Source: Bryobacteraceae bacterium
GTDB taxonomy: Bacteria; Acidobacteriota; Terriglobia; Bryobacterales; Bryobacteraceae
Direction: 5' to 3'
NCBI GenBank assembly: GCA_041394945.1
Contig: JAWKHH010000002.1
Span: 1,248,501-1,312,500, forward strand
DNA length: 64,000 bases
In this document: positions 37,991 through 47,459 of the stretch, piece after piece
How positions within the stretch are numbered: the first letter of the stretch is position 1
Layout of the letters: each line of letters starts with the position of its first letter
Position numbers and translations under genes: made by a program
Notes under the pieces: generated by a model
The model's input: the letters and a program-made list of their open reading frames with translations, nothing else
Databases searched by the model: none
Told to the model about the DNA's origin: nothing

Positions 37991-38874
37991 TTCCGGAAGT
38001 CTGTCTCGGCTGCGTCACCTTCGGGCGCGAGATCCGGGAAGATGACTCCCACCGCGTACTCGACTACGCGTTCGAACGCGGAATCCGCTTCTTCGACACC
38101 GCGGAGGCATACGGCGGCGGAGCCTCCGAACGCGTCCTCGGCAACTGGATCCGGTCCCGCGGCGTCGTGCGCGAAGTCACAGTGGCCACCAAGGCGCTGC
38201 GCAACTTCACGGCCAGCCACCTACCCGAGTCGCTGGCGGCGAGTCTCGAGCGCCTGCACCTGGATTCCGTCGACATCTACTTTCTCCACCAACCCGACCC
38301 CGCTGTCCCGCTCGAAGAGACCATCGATACTCTCGCCACGTTACGCAACGCCGGTCTCCTCCGACGCGCCGGAACCAGCAACTTCCCGTTGTCTCTCCTT
38401 GAAAAAGCCGAGCGGCTCGCGGACCTGGGCGCCGGCGTCCGCCTCGATATCACGCAGCCCAACTACAACCTCGCTGTCCGCGGCATCGAGGGGCCCTTTC
38501 TCGAGTTCTGCCGCCAGCGCTCCGTCGAGATCGTCACCTACAGCCCGTTGGGAGCCGGCTTCCTCACCGGCAAGTACACATCCGGCGCCGACGCCCCGCT
38601 CGGAACCCGCTTTGACGTGATCCCCGGCCATCGCGACATCTACTGCACCCCGGAGAACTTCGCCATCGTCGAGCGACTCCGCCAAGCCGCGGTCCGTGCG
38701 AGCCGCACCATGCCGCACCTCGCCATGCAGTGGGTCTTCGAAGCCTCCGCCATCGATCGGGTCCTAATCGGGGCGCGAAGCACTGCCCACATCGATCAGG
38801 CGATGGCCGCTCGCCAAGCCGCCATCGAATCCTCCGTCGACGGAAGCGCGCGCCAACTTCTCGAAGGTGATTGA
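37978..38874 (+). CDS. Aldo/keto reductase
   Basis: A 298-residue NADPH-dependent oxidoreductase of the (beta/alpha)8 AKR family. Core features are GIRFFDTAEAYGGGASERVLG with catalytic Asp and Tyr near residue 40, 'DSVDIYFLHQPDP' near 95 with the catalytic His, and 'YSPLGAGFLTGKY' near 180. The N-terminus looks about 10 residues shorter than usual, because the first frame start is a TTG at 37978 inside the end of fabF. Translational coupling with fabF is likely. Confidence 0.85.
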   Translation: MDRVVPEVCLGCVTFGREIREDDSHRVLDYAFERGIRFFDTAEAYGGGASERVLGNWIRSRGVVREVTVATKALRNFTASHLPESLAASLERLHLDSVDIYFLHQPDPAVPLEETIDTLATLRNAGLLRRAGTSNFPLSLLEKAERLADLGAGVRLDITQPNYNLAVRGIEGPFLEFCRQRSVEIVTYSPLGAGFLTGKYTSGADAPLGTRFDVIPGHRDIYCTPENFAIVERLRQAAVRASRTMPHLAMQWVFEASAIDRVLIGARSTAHIDQAMAARQAAIESSVDGSARQLLEGD

Positions 38875-39047
38875 CATCCCGTAATTCTTTCACCAGCGGG
38901 CACTTGTCGGCCGATGCGGACGCTTCCCGTCCACCCCATATCCGGTTGTTCCCGCTTGCCTCCCTACCCCTCCTGTGGTAATCATGGAGTAACAAGCGTT
39001 TCAGCCCGATTCAATCGAGCCACCCACACCAAGGAGAGCGGCCCCCC

Positions 39048-39428
39048 ATGGAAGCAGCCAACCGTCGACTCATTCGTCCGTCGTTGAATGAACTCAAGGA
39101 ACGGATCGAAGCCAAGAAGGGCCTGACCCCGCCGATCAAGCCCCCCACGAAAACGCCTCCGCCCCAACAGCAGCCACCGCACAGCAACGGCCCGAATGCT
39201 CTGGCCGCCAAGAAGTCCTCGCCGTCGGAATCCACCAACGCCGAGAACTTCTACTACGCCAAGCAGATTTCGAACAAGACCCCGATGGTGGTCGTGCTCA
39301 AGGACGGTGAGCAGGTGCAGGGCGTCATCGAGTGGTACGACAAGCATTGCCTGCGCGTGGACCGCGGCGAAGACCCCGGCGCCATGATCTACAAGCAGAA
39401 CATCAAGTACATGTACAAGGCGGACTAA
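39048..39428 (+). CDS. hfq: Hfq-like RNA-binding protein with extended N-terminal tail
   Basis: A 126-residue protein whose C-terminal half (from about residue 67) has the Sm/Hfq fold pattern: 'TPMVVVLKDGEQVQGVIEWYDKHCL' (Sm1) and 'MIYKQNIKYM' (Sm2, the position of YKHAI in classical Hfq). Hfq is an RNA chaperone for small RNAs. Unusual points are the 66-residue N-terminal region rich in Pro, Gln and Lys (PPTKTPPPQQQPP), Gln in place of His after YK, and no separate C-terminal tail. The start has AAGGAGA upstream. The family call is good; the specificity is not known. Confidence 0.75.
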   Translation: MEAANRRLIRPSLNELKERIEAKKGLTPPIKPPTKTPPPQQQPPHSNGPNALAAKKSSPSESTNAENFYYAKQISNKTPMVVVLKDGEQVQGVIEWYDKHCLRVDRGEDPGAMIYKQNIKYMYKAD

Positions 39429-39538
39429 CCCGGGCCAGGCTGGACAACCTCTCTCCCGCGGCGCTGTTCGGTTTTCCCATGGGCTAGACTGACCTTCGAC
39501 CAACCGCGGTCGATCGTGCTGGCGGTTCACTGGTCCCG

Positions 39539-40654
39539 ATGGCATTTGAGCATCTTCAATGGAGCGCCCCTCTGGCCGCCTACGATGGCCAGGCCACTGC
39601 CCTTCTCGAGGGGCATCGACGTGCGGATGTAGACGCGATCGGAAGGATCCGTCGCACCCATCCCCGATTCCTCGACGCGAAGGCGCCTTGGCTGCCGAGG
39701 GACGTTTCCCATGCCGAAATCGCCGAATCTCCGTTCGCCCGTGACGATGCGCGGCTCTCGATCGCGCGTTCGTATGATTTTGCCGATTGGGCGGCGTTGA
39801 GCGAATTCTCGGAGGCAGTGAAGCCGGGCGAACCCGTGGCGAGGTTCGAGGCGGCGGTGGAGGCGGTGGTGGATGGGGATGAACCTGCGCTCGCCGCTGC
39901 GCTGCGAGAGGATCCGCAACTCGCGTTGATGCGATCGACGCGCCGAACGCATCTCGATCCGGCAGTGCATGGAGCGATGCTATTGCACTACGTCGCGGCG
40001 AACGGCGTGGAGGGCTACCGGCAGCGATCGCCCAAGAACGCTCCGGCGATCGCGCGCGCCATCCTCGGCGCCGGAACTCCTCCCGATGCCGTCGCCTACA
40101 TGTACGGTGGCGAGTGGGCGACGATGGGTCTGCTTGTTTCGAGCTGCCATCCGGCGCAGGCAGGCGTGCAGGTGGCGTTGGTGGATGTGCTGGCGGACTT
40201 TGGCGCGTCGGTGGACGCCGTGCCGGCTGCGCTCGCGTTTGGTTATTCGGATGCGGCGCGAGCCCTGATGCGTCGTGGCGCGCGTGTCGACTCGCTGTCC
40301 GTGGCGTCGGGGTTGGGGGACCTTCGGGAGGCGGCGAGGCTGCTCGCCGGCGCGGACGCAGTGGAGCGCCGTCGCGCGCTGGCGCTGGCGGCGATGCACG
40401 GACATCCGGATGTGGTTGCGATGCTCCTGGACGCCGGTGAGGATCCGAACCGGTTCAACCCCAAGGGCAACCACGCGCATTCAACTCCATTGCATCAGGC
40501 GGCGTTGGCGGGCCATCTCAGCGTAGTGCGCGTGCTGGTGGAGCGGGGTGCGCGAGTGGATATCGAAGACGAGATTTATCATGCCTCCGCGTTGGGTTGG
40601 GCGCGGCACGGCGGGCGTGACGAGGTGGCGGCGTATCTGGAATCGTTGAGGTAG
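39539..40654 (+). CDS. Ankyrin repeat protein
   Basis: A 371-residue protein. The C-terminal part has ankyrin units, for example 'RRRALALAAMHGHPDVVAMLLDAGEDPN' and 'HSTPLHQAALAGHLSVVRVLVERGARVDIED', residues about 270-345, and less regular units before. The N-terminal 150 residues have no recognisable domain. No signal peptide or membrane span. Partner unknown. It converges on pntB. Confidence 0.82.
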   Translation: MAFEHLQWSAPLAAYDGQATALLEGHRRADVDAIGRIRRTHPRFLDAKAPWLPRDVSHAEIAESPFARDDARLSIARSYDFADWAALSEFSEAVKPGEPVARFEAAVEAVVDGDEPALAAALREDPQLALMRSTRRTHLDPAVHGAMLLHYVAANGVEGYRQRSPKNAPAIARAILGAGTPPDAVAYMYGGEWATMGLLVSSCHPAQAGVQVALVDVLADFGASVDAVPAALAFGYSDAARALMRRGARVDSLSVASGLGDLREAARLLAGADAVERRRALALAAMHGHPDVVAMLLDAGEDPNRFNPKGNHAHSTPLHQAALAGHLSVVRVLVERGARVDIEDEIYHASALGWARHGGRDEVAAYLESLR

Positions 40655-40706
40655 GCGTCTGACCTACGAACGAGGTTCAAACACGACTGAGGGAAGGCCC
40701 CGATCT

Positions 40707-42089
40707 CTACGCGCCGGACTTGAATTCGCCGATGATCGCCTGGACCGTGGCCTTAGCGTCGCCGAAGACCATCCGAACGTTCTCGAGATAGAAGAGCGGA
40801 TTCTCTACGCCGGCGAAGCCGGAGGCCATGGAGCGCTTGGAGACGAAGACCGTGCGGGCCTGATCGACGTTGATGATCGGCATTCCGTAGAGCGGGCTGG
40901 CTTCGTCCTCGCGGGCGGCCGGATTGACGACGTCGTTCGCGCCTATGACGATCGCGACGTCAACCGTCGGCATGCGCGGGTTCGCCGAGTCCATTTCGAG
41001 CAACTGCTCGTAGGGCACGTCGGCTTCGGCGAGCAATACGTTCATGTGGCCGGGCATGCGTCCCGCCACCGGATGGATCGCGTATGCGACTTCGGCGCCG
41101 TTCTCTTCGAGCAACTGAGCGAGCTCGCGCACCGCGTGCTGGGCCTGGGCCACGGCGAGGCCATAGCCGGGAACGAACATCACCGACCGCGCCGCCTCGA
41201 GCACGTAATAGGCGTCTTGCGGGGAGAGCGACTTCACCTCGCCTTTTACCTCCTTGCCGGCGGCGCTGGCCGCAGGGGCGGCGCCGAATCCGCTGAAAAG
41301 CACGTTGCCGAGCGAGCGGTTCATCGCGCGGCACATGATCGCGGTGAGGATGATGCCACTTGCGCCGACGAGGCAGCCGGCGACAATCAGGACGCTATTC
41401 AGGATCACGAAGCCGGCGGCCGAGGCCGCCATGCCGGAGTAGCTGTTGAGCAGCGATATCACCACCGGCATGTCTGCGCCGCCGATGGGGATGACGGCCA
41501 TGACGCCGAGAATCAGCGACAGCACGATGGCTACCATCAACAGCGTATAAGACTCGCCCGGATTCATCGAGAAGAGGACGCCGATCACCGCGAGGCCGGC
41601 GACGAGGCCGCCGTTGACGATCTGCTGGCCGGAGAAGAGAAAGGGTTTGCCTGAAATTTTTTCGCCTAGCTTGGCCCAGGCAACGATGGAACCAGAGAAC
41701 GTCACCGAGCCGATCAGCACGGCGAGGTATGTGGCGACGGCAGTCAGCAGGTCGCCGTCCGGGCGGGCATGATATTCGGCCCAGCCGACCAGGAGGCTTG
41801 CGAGGCCGCCGAAGCCGTTGAGGAGGCCGACCATTTCCGGCATGGCCGTCATCCGCACGGCGTAGGCGGCCCAGGCGCCGACGGCGGCGCCGGCGCCGAG
41901 TCCGACGAGAATCCATTGGAACCCGAGCCCGCCTTTGACGAGCGTCGCCAGGACGGCGATGAACATACCGACGGCGGAGATGAAATTGCCGCGTCGCGCC
42001 GTCTTCTGCGAGCTGAGCAGCTTCAGCCCGAGGATGAAGAGCACCGAAGCGACGATATAGGCGAGGTCGATGACAGTGTTGGGAATCAC
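40707..42089 (-). CDS. pntB: NAD(P) transhydrogenase subunit beta
   Basis: A 460-residue membrane subunit with about nine transmembrane helices in the first 280 residues and an NADP(H)-binding domain (dIII) at the C-terminus, seen as 'SVMFVPGYGLAVAQAQHAV' near residue 305 and 'PVAGRMPGHMNVLLAEADVPY' near 345. It uses the proton motive force to reduce NADP+ with NADH. The start codon is adjacent to the pntAB stop, one base apart. Confidence 0.95.
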   Translation of the reverse strand: MIPNTVIDLAYIVASVLFILGLKLLSSQKTARRGNFISAVGMFIAVLATLVKGGLGFQWILVGLGAGAAVGAWAAYAVRMTAMPEMVGLLNGFGGLASLLVGWAEYHARPDGDLLTAVATYLAVLIGSVTFSGSIVAWAKLGEKISGKPFLFSGQQIVNGGLVAGLAVIGVLFSMNPGESYTLLMVAIVLSLILGVMAVIPIGGADMPVVISLLNSYSGMAASAAGFVILNSVLIVAGCLVGASGIILTAIMCRAMNRSLGNVLFSGFGAAPAASAAGKEVKGEVKSLSPQDAYYVLEAARSVMFVPGYGLAVAQAQHAVRELAQLLEENGAEVAYAIHPVAGRMPGHMNVLLAEADVPYEQLLEMDSANPRMPTVDVAIVIGANDVVNPAAREDEASPLYGMPIINVDQARTVFVSKRSMASGFAGVENPLFYLENVRMVFGDAKATVQAIIGEFKSGA

Positions 42090-42090
42090 G

Positions 42091-42375
42091 TTATTTCTTC
42101 GGTCCCTGCTTGGCCTGGAACATGTTGAGCATGCGATCGGTCACCAGGTATCCGCCGACCACGTTGATGGTGGCGGCGGCCAGGGCAACGGTCCCGAGCA
42201 CGGTGGCGATGGTGTCGTGCTGCTCTCCGGCGGCGATCAACGCGCCGACGATGGTGATGCCCGAAATCGCATTCGAACCGGACATCAGCGGCGTGTGCAA
42301 TTGCGATGGCACCTTCGAGATGAGCTCAAAGCCCAGGAAAATCGCAAGAACGAACGTGAATAGCAGCAGTATCAT
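42091..42375 (-). CDS. pntAB: NAD(P) transhydrogenase subunit alpha part 2
   Basis: A 94-residue membrane protein with three or four hydrophobic segments (LLLFTFVLAIFLGFELIS, then GITIVGALIAAG and ATVLGTVALAAATINVVGGYLV). Its small size and position between pntAA and pntB fit the split alpha subunit found in many bacteria, where the membrane part of alpha is separate. Confidence 0.94.
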   Translation of the reverse strand: MILLLFTFVLAIFLGFELISKVPSQLHTPLMSGSNAISGITIVGALIAAGEQHDTIATVLGTVALAAATINVVGGYLVTDRMLNMFQAKQGPKK

Positions 42376-42382
42376 GTTTCCC

Positions 42383-43528
42383 TCAGTTCAATGCCTTCAC
42401 CAGGTCGCGCACGCGTTCATTGCGAACCTCGCCTTCGTGAGTCACGAGGCAGCCCTTCATGATTTCGTCGTCGAGCCGCAGTTGGAAAGTTTTCTTTTCC
42501 TTGTCCCAGAAGTGCGTCAGGAAGTTGACCATATTTGCGGAGAGCATCTGGCTGGCGGCCTGCGGCACGCGGCGCGCGAGGGCAGGGAAGCCTAGGATGC
42601 GGACGCCATTCAGTACAACTTCGCGATCGAATTCGGAGCCTTCGACATTGCCCCCGGTTTCAACCGCAAGGTCGACGATAACAGCGCCCGGGCGCATGCC
42701 GCTGCGCATTTCAGTGGTCACGAGGCGCGGCGCCTGCCGTCCGAAAACCTGGGCGGCGGCGATGACGATGTCGCTTTGTGCGCACTGCTTGGCCATGGCG
42801 GCGCGCTGGCGGTCGAGTTGTTCCTTGGTCAGTTCCTTGGCGTAGCCTTGGGCGGTGCCCTTGGTGTCGCCCCCGAGGTCGATCTTGAGGAACTTGGCGC
42901 CGAGCGACTTCACCTGCTCTTCGGTTTCGGGGCGGACGTCGAAGGCGTCGACGCGGGCGCCAAGCCGCTTGGCCGTGGCAATCGCCTGCAATCCGGCCAC
43001 GCCGACGCCGATGATGAAGACGCGCGCCGGCGAAATGGTTCCCGCCGGGGTCATCATCATGGGCAGGATTCGATCGAGCTTGTCGGCGCCCATGAGTACG
43101 GCCGCATAGCCGGCGAGGTTGGCCTGCGACGAGAGCACGTCCATTTTTTGGGCGAGCGTCGAGCGGGGGATCATCTCCAGGCTGATCGCGCTGACGCGTT
43201 GGAGGGCCATGGCGCGAGCCCACTCCGGCGTGCGGTAGGGGTCAAGGAAGCTCACGTGGACGGCGCCTTCGCGGATCTTGCCGACCTCCTCGAGAGAGGG
43301 CTTGTTCAGCCGGAGGATCATATCGGATTCGCGCAGCGCCTTGTCGCGATCGCCGGTGAGCCTGGCGCCTGCGTGCTCGTAGGCGGAGCCCTCCAGCCCG
43401 AGCGTCACACCTAGTCCTGCCTCCACATGAATCTCGGCGCCGGCGCGGATCAGTTTCCCTGCGTCGTCCGGCAGCAGGGAAACACGCGTTTCCGCGGGGT
43501 CGTCTTCTCGGGGTACAAAGATCCTCAT
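42383..43528 (-). CDS. pntAA: NAD(P) transhydrogenase subunit alpha part 1
   Basis: A 381-residue cytoplasmic NAD(H)-binding subunit, related to alanine dehydrogenase. The N-terminus (MRIFVPREDDPAETRVSLLP) is typical, and the Rossmann fold is seen as VFIIGVGVAGLQAIATAKRLGA near residue 170 with a following Asp (DAFDVRPE) for NAD. It lies 7 bases upstream of pntAB in an operon. Confidence 0.95.
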   Translation of the reverse strand: MRIFVPREDDPAETRVSLLPDDAGKLIRAGAEIHVEAGLGVTLGLEGSAYEHAGARLTGDRDKALRESDMILRLNKPSLEEVGKIREGAVHVSFLDPYRTPEWARAMALQRVSAISLEMIPRSTLAQKMDVLSSQANLAGYAAVLMGADKLDRILPMMMTPAGTISPARVFIIGVGVAGLQAIATAKRLGARVDAFDVRPETEEQVKSLGAKFLKIDLGGDTKGTAQGYAKELTKEQLDRQRAAMAKQCAQSDIVIAAAQVFGRQAPRLVTTEMRSGMRPGAVIVDLAVETGGNVEGSEFDREVVLNGVRILGFPALARRVPQAASQMLSANMVNFLTHFWDKEKKTFQLRLDDEIMKGCLVTHEGEVRNERVRDLVKALN

Positions 43529-43556
43529 CGGAACTACATAGTATACGCCGGGCCGG

Positions 43557-44882
43557 TTAATCTAGGGGCGGCGGGGTGTTGCCGGCCTCAATGGCGGCGC
43601 GGCGGACACTCACGCGCGCGAGTAGCAAAATCCCAACGGCGAAGAAGGCGATCAACGAGAGGATGGCGACGCGCAGGCTGCGTGTCCATTGAAAGGCGAG
43701 GCCGAAGAAAAGCGGTCCGAACCAACTGGTTCCCTTGTCCGAGATCTCGTAGACGGAGAAGTATTCGGCCTCTCGGCCCTTCGGGATCATGAACGAGTAG
43801 ATGGATCGCGAGAGCGCCTGGCTGCCGCCGAGAACGGTGGCGACGGCCGCGGCGGCTCCGAAGAACTGTGCGCGCCCGTAGACTCCGGCATAAATGTAGA
43901 CCAAGCTGAGGCACCATACGACGAGGGTGCAGATCACCGTCCTCTTGTTGCCGATCCACCCGGCCATCCGGTTGAATGCCATGGCGCCGCCGAAGGCGAC
44001 GAACTGGACCATGAGGATGGTGGCGGTCAGATCCGACACGGGCAGTTTCAACTCCTGCGACCCGAACTGCACGGCCATGGTGATTACGGTCTGGATCGCG
44101 TCGTTGTAGATGAGATAGGCGATGAGGAAAAGGAGGGTCTGCGGGTACTTGGGGAGTTCGCGGAAAGTGTGCGCCAACTGCCGGAGCGCGGCTCTTAGAG
44201 GACTCTCGCCGGGTGCGGTTTGTTTCTGCGGGCCGCGATTCTTCAGACGCGCGAGCGGGATCAGCGTGAAGGCTGCCCACCAGACGCCGGCGGATGCGAG
44301 GCTGACGCGGACGGCCATAGCCTCACTGAGGCCCAAACGGCCGGCGTAGGAGAAGAGCGCGAGGTTGAGGGCAAGCAGCACGCCGCCGCCGAGATAGCCG
44401 AAGCCCCAACCGTTGGAAGAAACCGTATCGCGCTGTTCGGGCGGAGCGATTTCCGGGAGGAAGGAGTTGTAGACGACGATGGATGCGCCGAAGGTGAAGT
44501 TCGCAACGAGGAAAAGCAGACAGCCGGCGAGCCAGGCGGACCCTTGAAGAAAAAACATCGCCACGGTGGCGGCAGCGCCAATGTATGCGAGGGCGCCCAT
44601 CATCTCGCGCTTGCGCCGGCCGTAGTCGGCAAGCGCGCCGGCCAGGGGTAGCGCTAACACCTGCGTCAGCACGGACGCCGACACGGCGTAGGGCCAGACC
44701 GACTCGGCGGCGATCGGAATGCCGGCCAGATGTACGTTGCCAGAGGCGTCAGCGGCTGCTTTCGCCAGCGAGGTGAGGTAGGGGCCAAGCAGGACTGAGA
44801 CAACCGTGGTGTAGAAAGCGGAGTTCGCCCAGTCGTAGAAGTACCAGCCGCGCTGCTCCGCGGCGGAGTACCCGGTGCTCAT
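43557..44882 (-). CDS. MFS transporter, UMF1/Atg22-like
   Basis: A 441-residue membrane protein with about 12 predicted transmembrane segments. The opening YFYDWANSAFYTTVV matches the Atg22/UMF1 family of major facilitator proteins, and 'GALADYGRRKREMM' is the loop motif after helix 2. The substrate is not known. Its ATG overlaps the aas stop as ATGA, so translation is coupled to aas. In enterobacteria the gene next to aas is lplT, a lysophospholipid flippase, so a role in lysophospholipid or acyl transport is possible but unproven. Confidence 0.8.
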   Translation of the reverse strand: MSTGYSAAEQRGWYFYDWANSAFYTTVVSVLLGPYLTSLAKAAADASGNVHLAGIPIAAESVWPYAVSASVLTQVLALPLAGALADYGRRKREMMGALAYIGAAATVAMFFLQGSAWLAGCLLFLVANFTFGASIVVYNSFLPEIAPPEQRDTVSSNGWGFGYLGGGVLLALNLALFSYAGRLGLSEAMAVRVSLASAGVWWAAFTLIPLARLKNRGPQKQTAPGESPLRAALRQLAHTFRELPKYPQTLLFLIAYLIYNDAIQTVITMAVQFGSQELKLPVSDLTATILMVQFVAFGGAMAFNRMAGWIGNKRTVICTLVVWCLSLVYIYAGVYGRAQFFGAAAAVATVLGGSQALSRSIYSFMIPKGREAEYFSVYEISDKGTSWFGPLFFGLAFQWTRSLRVAILSLIAFFAVGILLLARVSVRRAAIEAGNTPPPLD

Positions 44883-47041
44883 GCGGTGGTGACCGCTTGC
44901 GGGTCCGGGAAGGCTTTGGCTGCGATGTCCTTCAGCACGACGTAGTTCACCTTGCCATTGCCGAGCCGAGGGAGCTTGTCGATGTGCACGACCTGGCGCG
45001 GAACGGCGATTTCCGGGAGACCGTTCTGGCGCGCGGCCGCGAGCAACTGCGCGCGTTCGAGGTGGCGGTCTTCGGTGTACACGAGGATGACTTCGCCGCG
45101 CTGAACGCTGGAGACGGTGGTGGCGGCGTGTGCGCGATCGGGCGAGGCGGTGGCGGCCACCTTCTCCACGACCTCAAGAGACACCATCTCGCCGGCGACT
45201 TTCGCGAACCGCTTGACGCGCCCCACGATGGTGAGGAAGCCTTCGTCGTCGATCTCGACGATATCGCCGGTTTCGTACCAGCCGGCCCCCACCGGCGAAC
45301 TCGGGGGCTGGATCTTCCCCGGCGCGTCGTGCTTGAGATAGCCGAGCATGAGATTCGGCCCTGTGACGTGAAGCATCCCGCCTCGGTCGATGCCCGGTAC
45401 CGGCTCGAGCCGGCATTCGATGCCAGGAAGCGCTTTGCCCACCGAGCCAGGTTTTGCGAACAAGGGCGTGTTCACCGAGATGACCGGGGCGCATTCGGTG
45501 ACGCCGTACCCTTCCATGACGCGAATGCCGAACCGGTCATGGTAGGCCTGGCGAACGGTTTCGGGCAGCCGCTCCGCGCCCGAGATCACGTAGCGCACTG
45601 AGTAGAAGTCATATTCGTGGGCGAAGCGGGCGTACTTGGCGAGGAACGTCCCAGTGCCGAAGAGCACGGTGCAGTCCTGGTCATAGGCCATTTCCGGGAT
45701 CATCCGATAATGCAGCGGCGACGGGTACAGGAAGACTCGCGCACCGGTAACCATCGGCAGGAGGATCCCAGCGGTCAGTCCGAAGCTGTGGAAGATCGGC
45801 AGCGCGGCGAGGAACTTGTCCTTATTCGAGAATTCGTACACTGCGCGGATCTGATTGACGTTGGAGAGGATTGAAGCGTGGCTCAACACGACGCCCTTGG
45901 GCTTGCCCTCGGAGCCGGAGGTGAACAGAATGATCGCGGGATCTTCGGGCCGGGCAGCCTTCATCACGCGCCGCGGATGGCGCAAGGCCCAGAGGATCAG
46001 CCAGATCTTGTCCATTACGCCGAACTGCGGGCGCAAGTCCTCGAGCAAAAGCACCTGGACGTTTTTCAACGCGCCGACTTTTTCCACCAGCCGGGCCTTC
46101 TCAAGGAAGACGCGCGAGGTGAAGATCGTCTTGATGCCCGCCGTGTCGATGGCGCTCTGCATGCCGTCGACGCCCGAGGTGTAGTTGATCATCGCCGGGA
46201 CGCGGCGCTGGCCGAGCAGGCCGAAGACCAACATGACGGCCGGGGAGGCGTTCGGCATGGCGACACCGACGTGTTCGCCCTCCGATGTGTAGCGCGCCGT
46301 GAGCCGGCCGAGCGCGAGCGCGCCGCGCAGGACATTGCCGTAGGTATCCGGCTGGAAGCGGACATCGGAGACAACCTCGAACTCGCGCCCGTAGAGATCC
46401 ACGGCGTCCAGGAAGGCTTCGAACAAGGTGGGAGTCGGTCGCGCCGTGAACCAGTTGCGTTCGAGCATGCGGCGAAGCCGATGAGAGGCGGTGCGGCGGC
46501 GGATGCGAGCCGTGCGGCCTTCCGGCTCAGGGAGTTCGGTGAGCGGGAAGAACGTTGCGGTGACCCTGGGCCGCCAGATGCGCGGGATCGGCGGCTCGAG
46601 GCGGTTGAACAGGGAGTAGGTGGCGCCGTCGATATTGAGCGGGAGGATCTTCGCGCCGGTCTTGAAAGCGGCGAAGGCCGCGCCGTCATAGACCTTCATC
46701 AGGCTGCCAGTGGTGGTGAGGCGGCCTTCCGGAAACAGGCAGACGGGTTTACCGGAATTTATCAGCTCGACAACCTGTTTCATCGCCAACGGGTTGGCGG
46801 TGTCGACCACGAGGTGATTGAAGAAGCGAAGGATCAGCCGGAAATGCCACTGCGCGGCGATCTGGGTATGAGTGATCCACCAGACATCGAAGGGGCAGTA
46901 GGCGAATACGAAGGCGGGGTCGAGGAAGCTCTGGTGGTTCGAAAGAATGAGGAGCTTCTCCGGCGGGGTGCGCGGGACCGGGCCGCGGACCTCGTACCGG
47001 AACAGGAATCGTAGCAGCAGGCGAACCAGGAGTCGGGCCAT
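44879..47041 (-). CDS. aas: Bifunctional acyl-ACP synthetase / 2-acylglycerophosphoethanolamine acyltransferase
   Basis: A 720-residue protein, close to E. coli Aas (719). The N-terminal acyltransferase domain has the H-x4-D motif in NHQSFLDP (residue 35) and 'LFPEGRLT' near 105. The C-terminal adenylate-forming domain has ILFTSGSEGKPKGVVLSH near residue 395, 'EGYGVTECAP' near 540 and 'GWYETGDIVEID' near 615. It reacylates lysophosphatidylethanolamine and activates fatty acids onto ACP at the inner membrane. The next gene is an MFS transporter instead of lplT. Confidence 0.9.
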   Translation of the reverse strand: MARLLVRLLLRFLFRYEVRGPVPRTPPEKLLILSNHQSFLDPAFVFAYCPFDVWWITHTQIAAQWHFRLILRFFNHLVVDTANPLAMKQVVELINSGKPVCLFPEGRLTTTGSLMKVYDGAAFAAFKTGAKILPLNIDGATYSLFNRLEPPIPRIWRPRVTATFFPLTELPEPEGRTARIRRRTASHRLRRMLERNWFTARPTPTLFEAFLDAVDLYGREFEVVSDVRFQPDTYGNVLRGALALGRLTARYTSEGEHVGVAMPNASPAVMLVFGLLGQRRVPAMINYTSGVDGMQSAIDTAGIKTIFTSRVFLEKARLVEKVGALKNVQVLLLEDLRPQFGVMDKIWLILWALRHPRRVMKAARPEDPAIILFTSGSEGKPKGVVLSHASILSNVNQIRAVYEFSNKDKFLAALPIFHSFGLTAGILLPMVTGARVFLYPSPLHYRMIPEMAYDQDCTVLFGTGTFLAKYARFAHEYDFYSVRYVISGAERLPETVRQAYHDRFGIRVMEGYGVTECAPVISVNTPLFAKPGSVGKALPGIECRLEPVPGIDRGGMLHVTGPNLMLGYLKHDAPGKIQPPSSPVGAGWYETGDIVEIDDEGFLTIVGRVKRFAKVAGEMVSLEVVEKVAATASPDRAHAATTVSSVQRGEVILVYTEDRHLERAQLLAAARQNGLPEIAVPRQVVHIDKLPRLGNGKVNYVVLKDIAAKAFPDPQAVTTA

Positions 47042-47459
47042 TCGCGTCCCTAATCACTATAGAGGAAAACGCGCTGATGCGGCAGTTCCCGTGGCCGATT
47101 GGGAGACAGTCCCAGCGGCGGGGCCGGAACGGTTCTGATCGTACCGGTACCTGAATGCGGCATGAATTTTCACAAAAGAGATCCGGAAAGCCTTCTAGAT
47201 TGCGCTGCGAAGGGATCTGTAAAAGGAATCCGTCATAGGCGGTGGAAAGTACCAGAACCTTCGGAACTGCTGACGGAGCGTGTGTGCGTACTAGGCGGCA
47301 CAGAAGGAAAATACAGTACCTAATTATCCTCAAGAATCCTCTTTTTGTCTGGTAATTCGACCGAATGGTGATACCTTCAGAGTACGGCAGGGTGGCCGCC
47401 CGAGCGGTGTAGTGTACCGGGTGAGCCCGCCAAAACCAAAACCAGGAGACAGGGCCGCA
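47042..47459. other. Intergenic region upstream of the second PEP-CTERM gene
   Basis: No gene supported. Divergent from aas, the region must hold promoters for both aas and the PEP-CTERM gene, but I see no clear pair of hexamers and no sigma-54 type GG/GC element. AGGAG (47443-47447) precedes the PEP-CTERM ATG. Confidence 0.4.
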
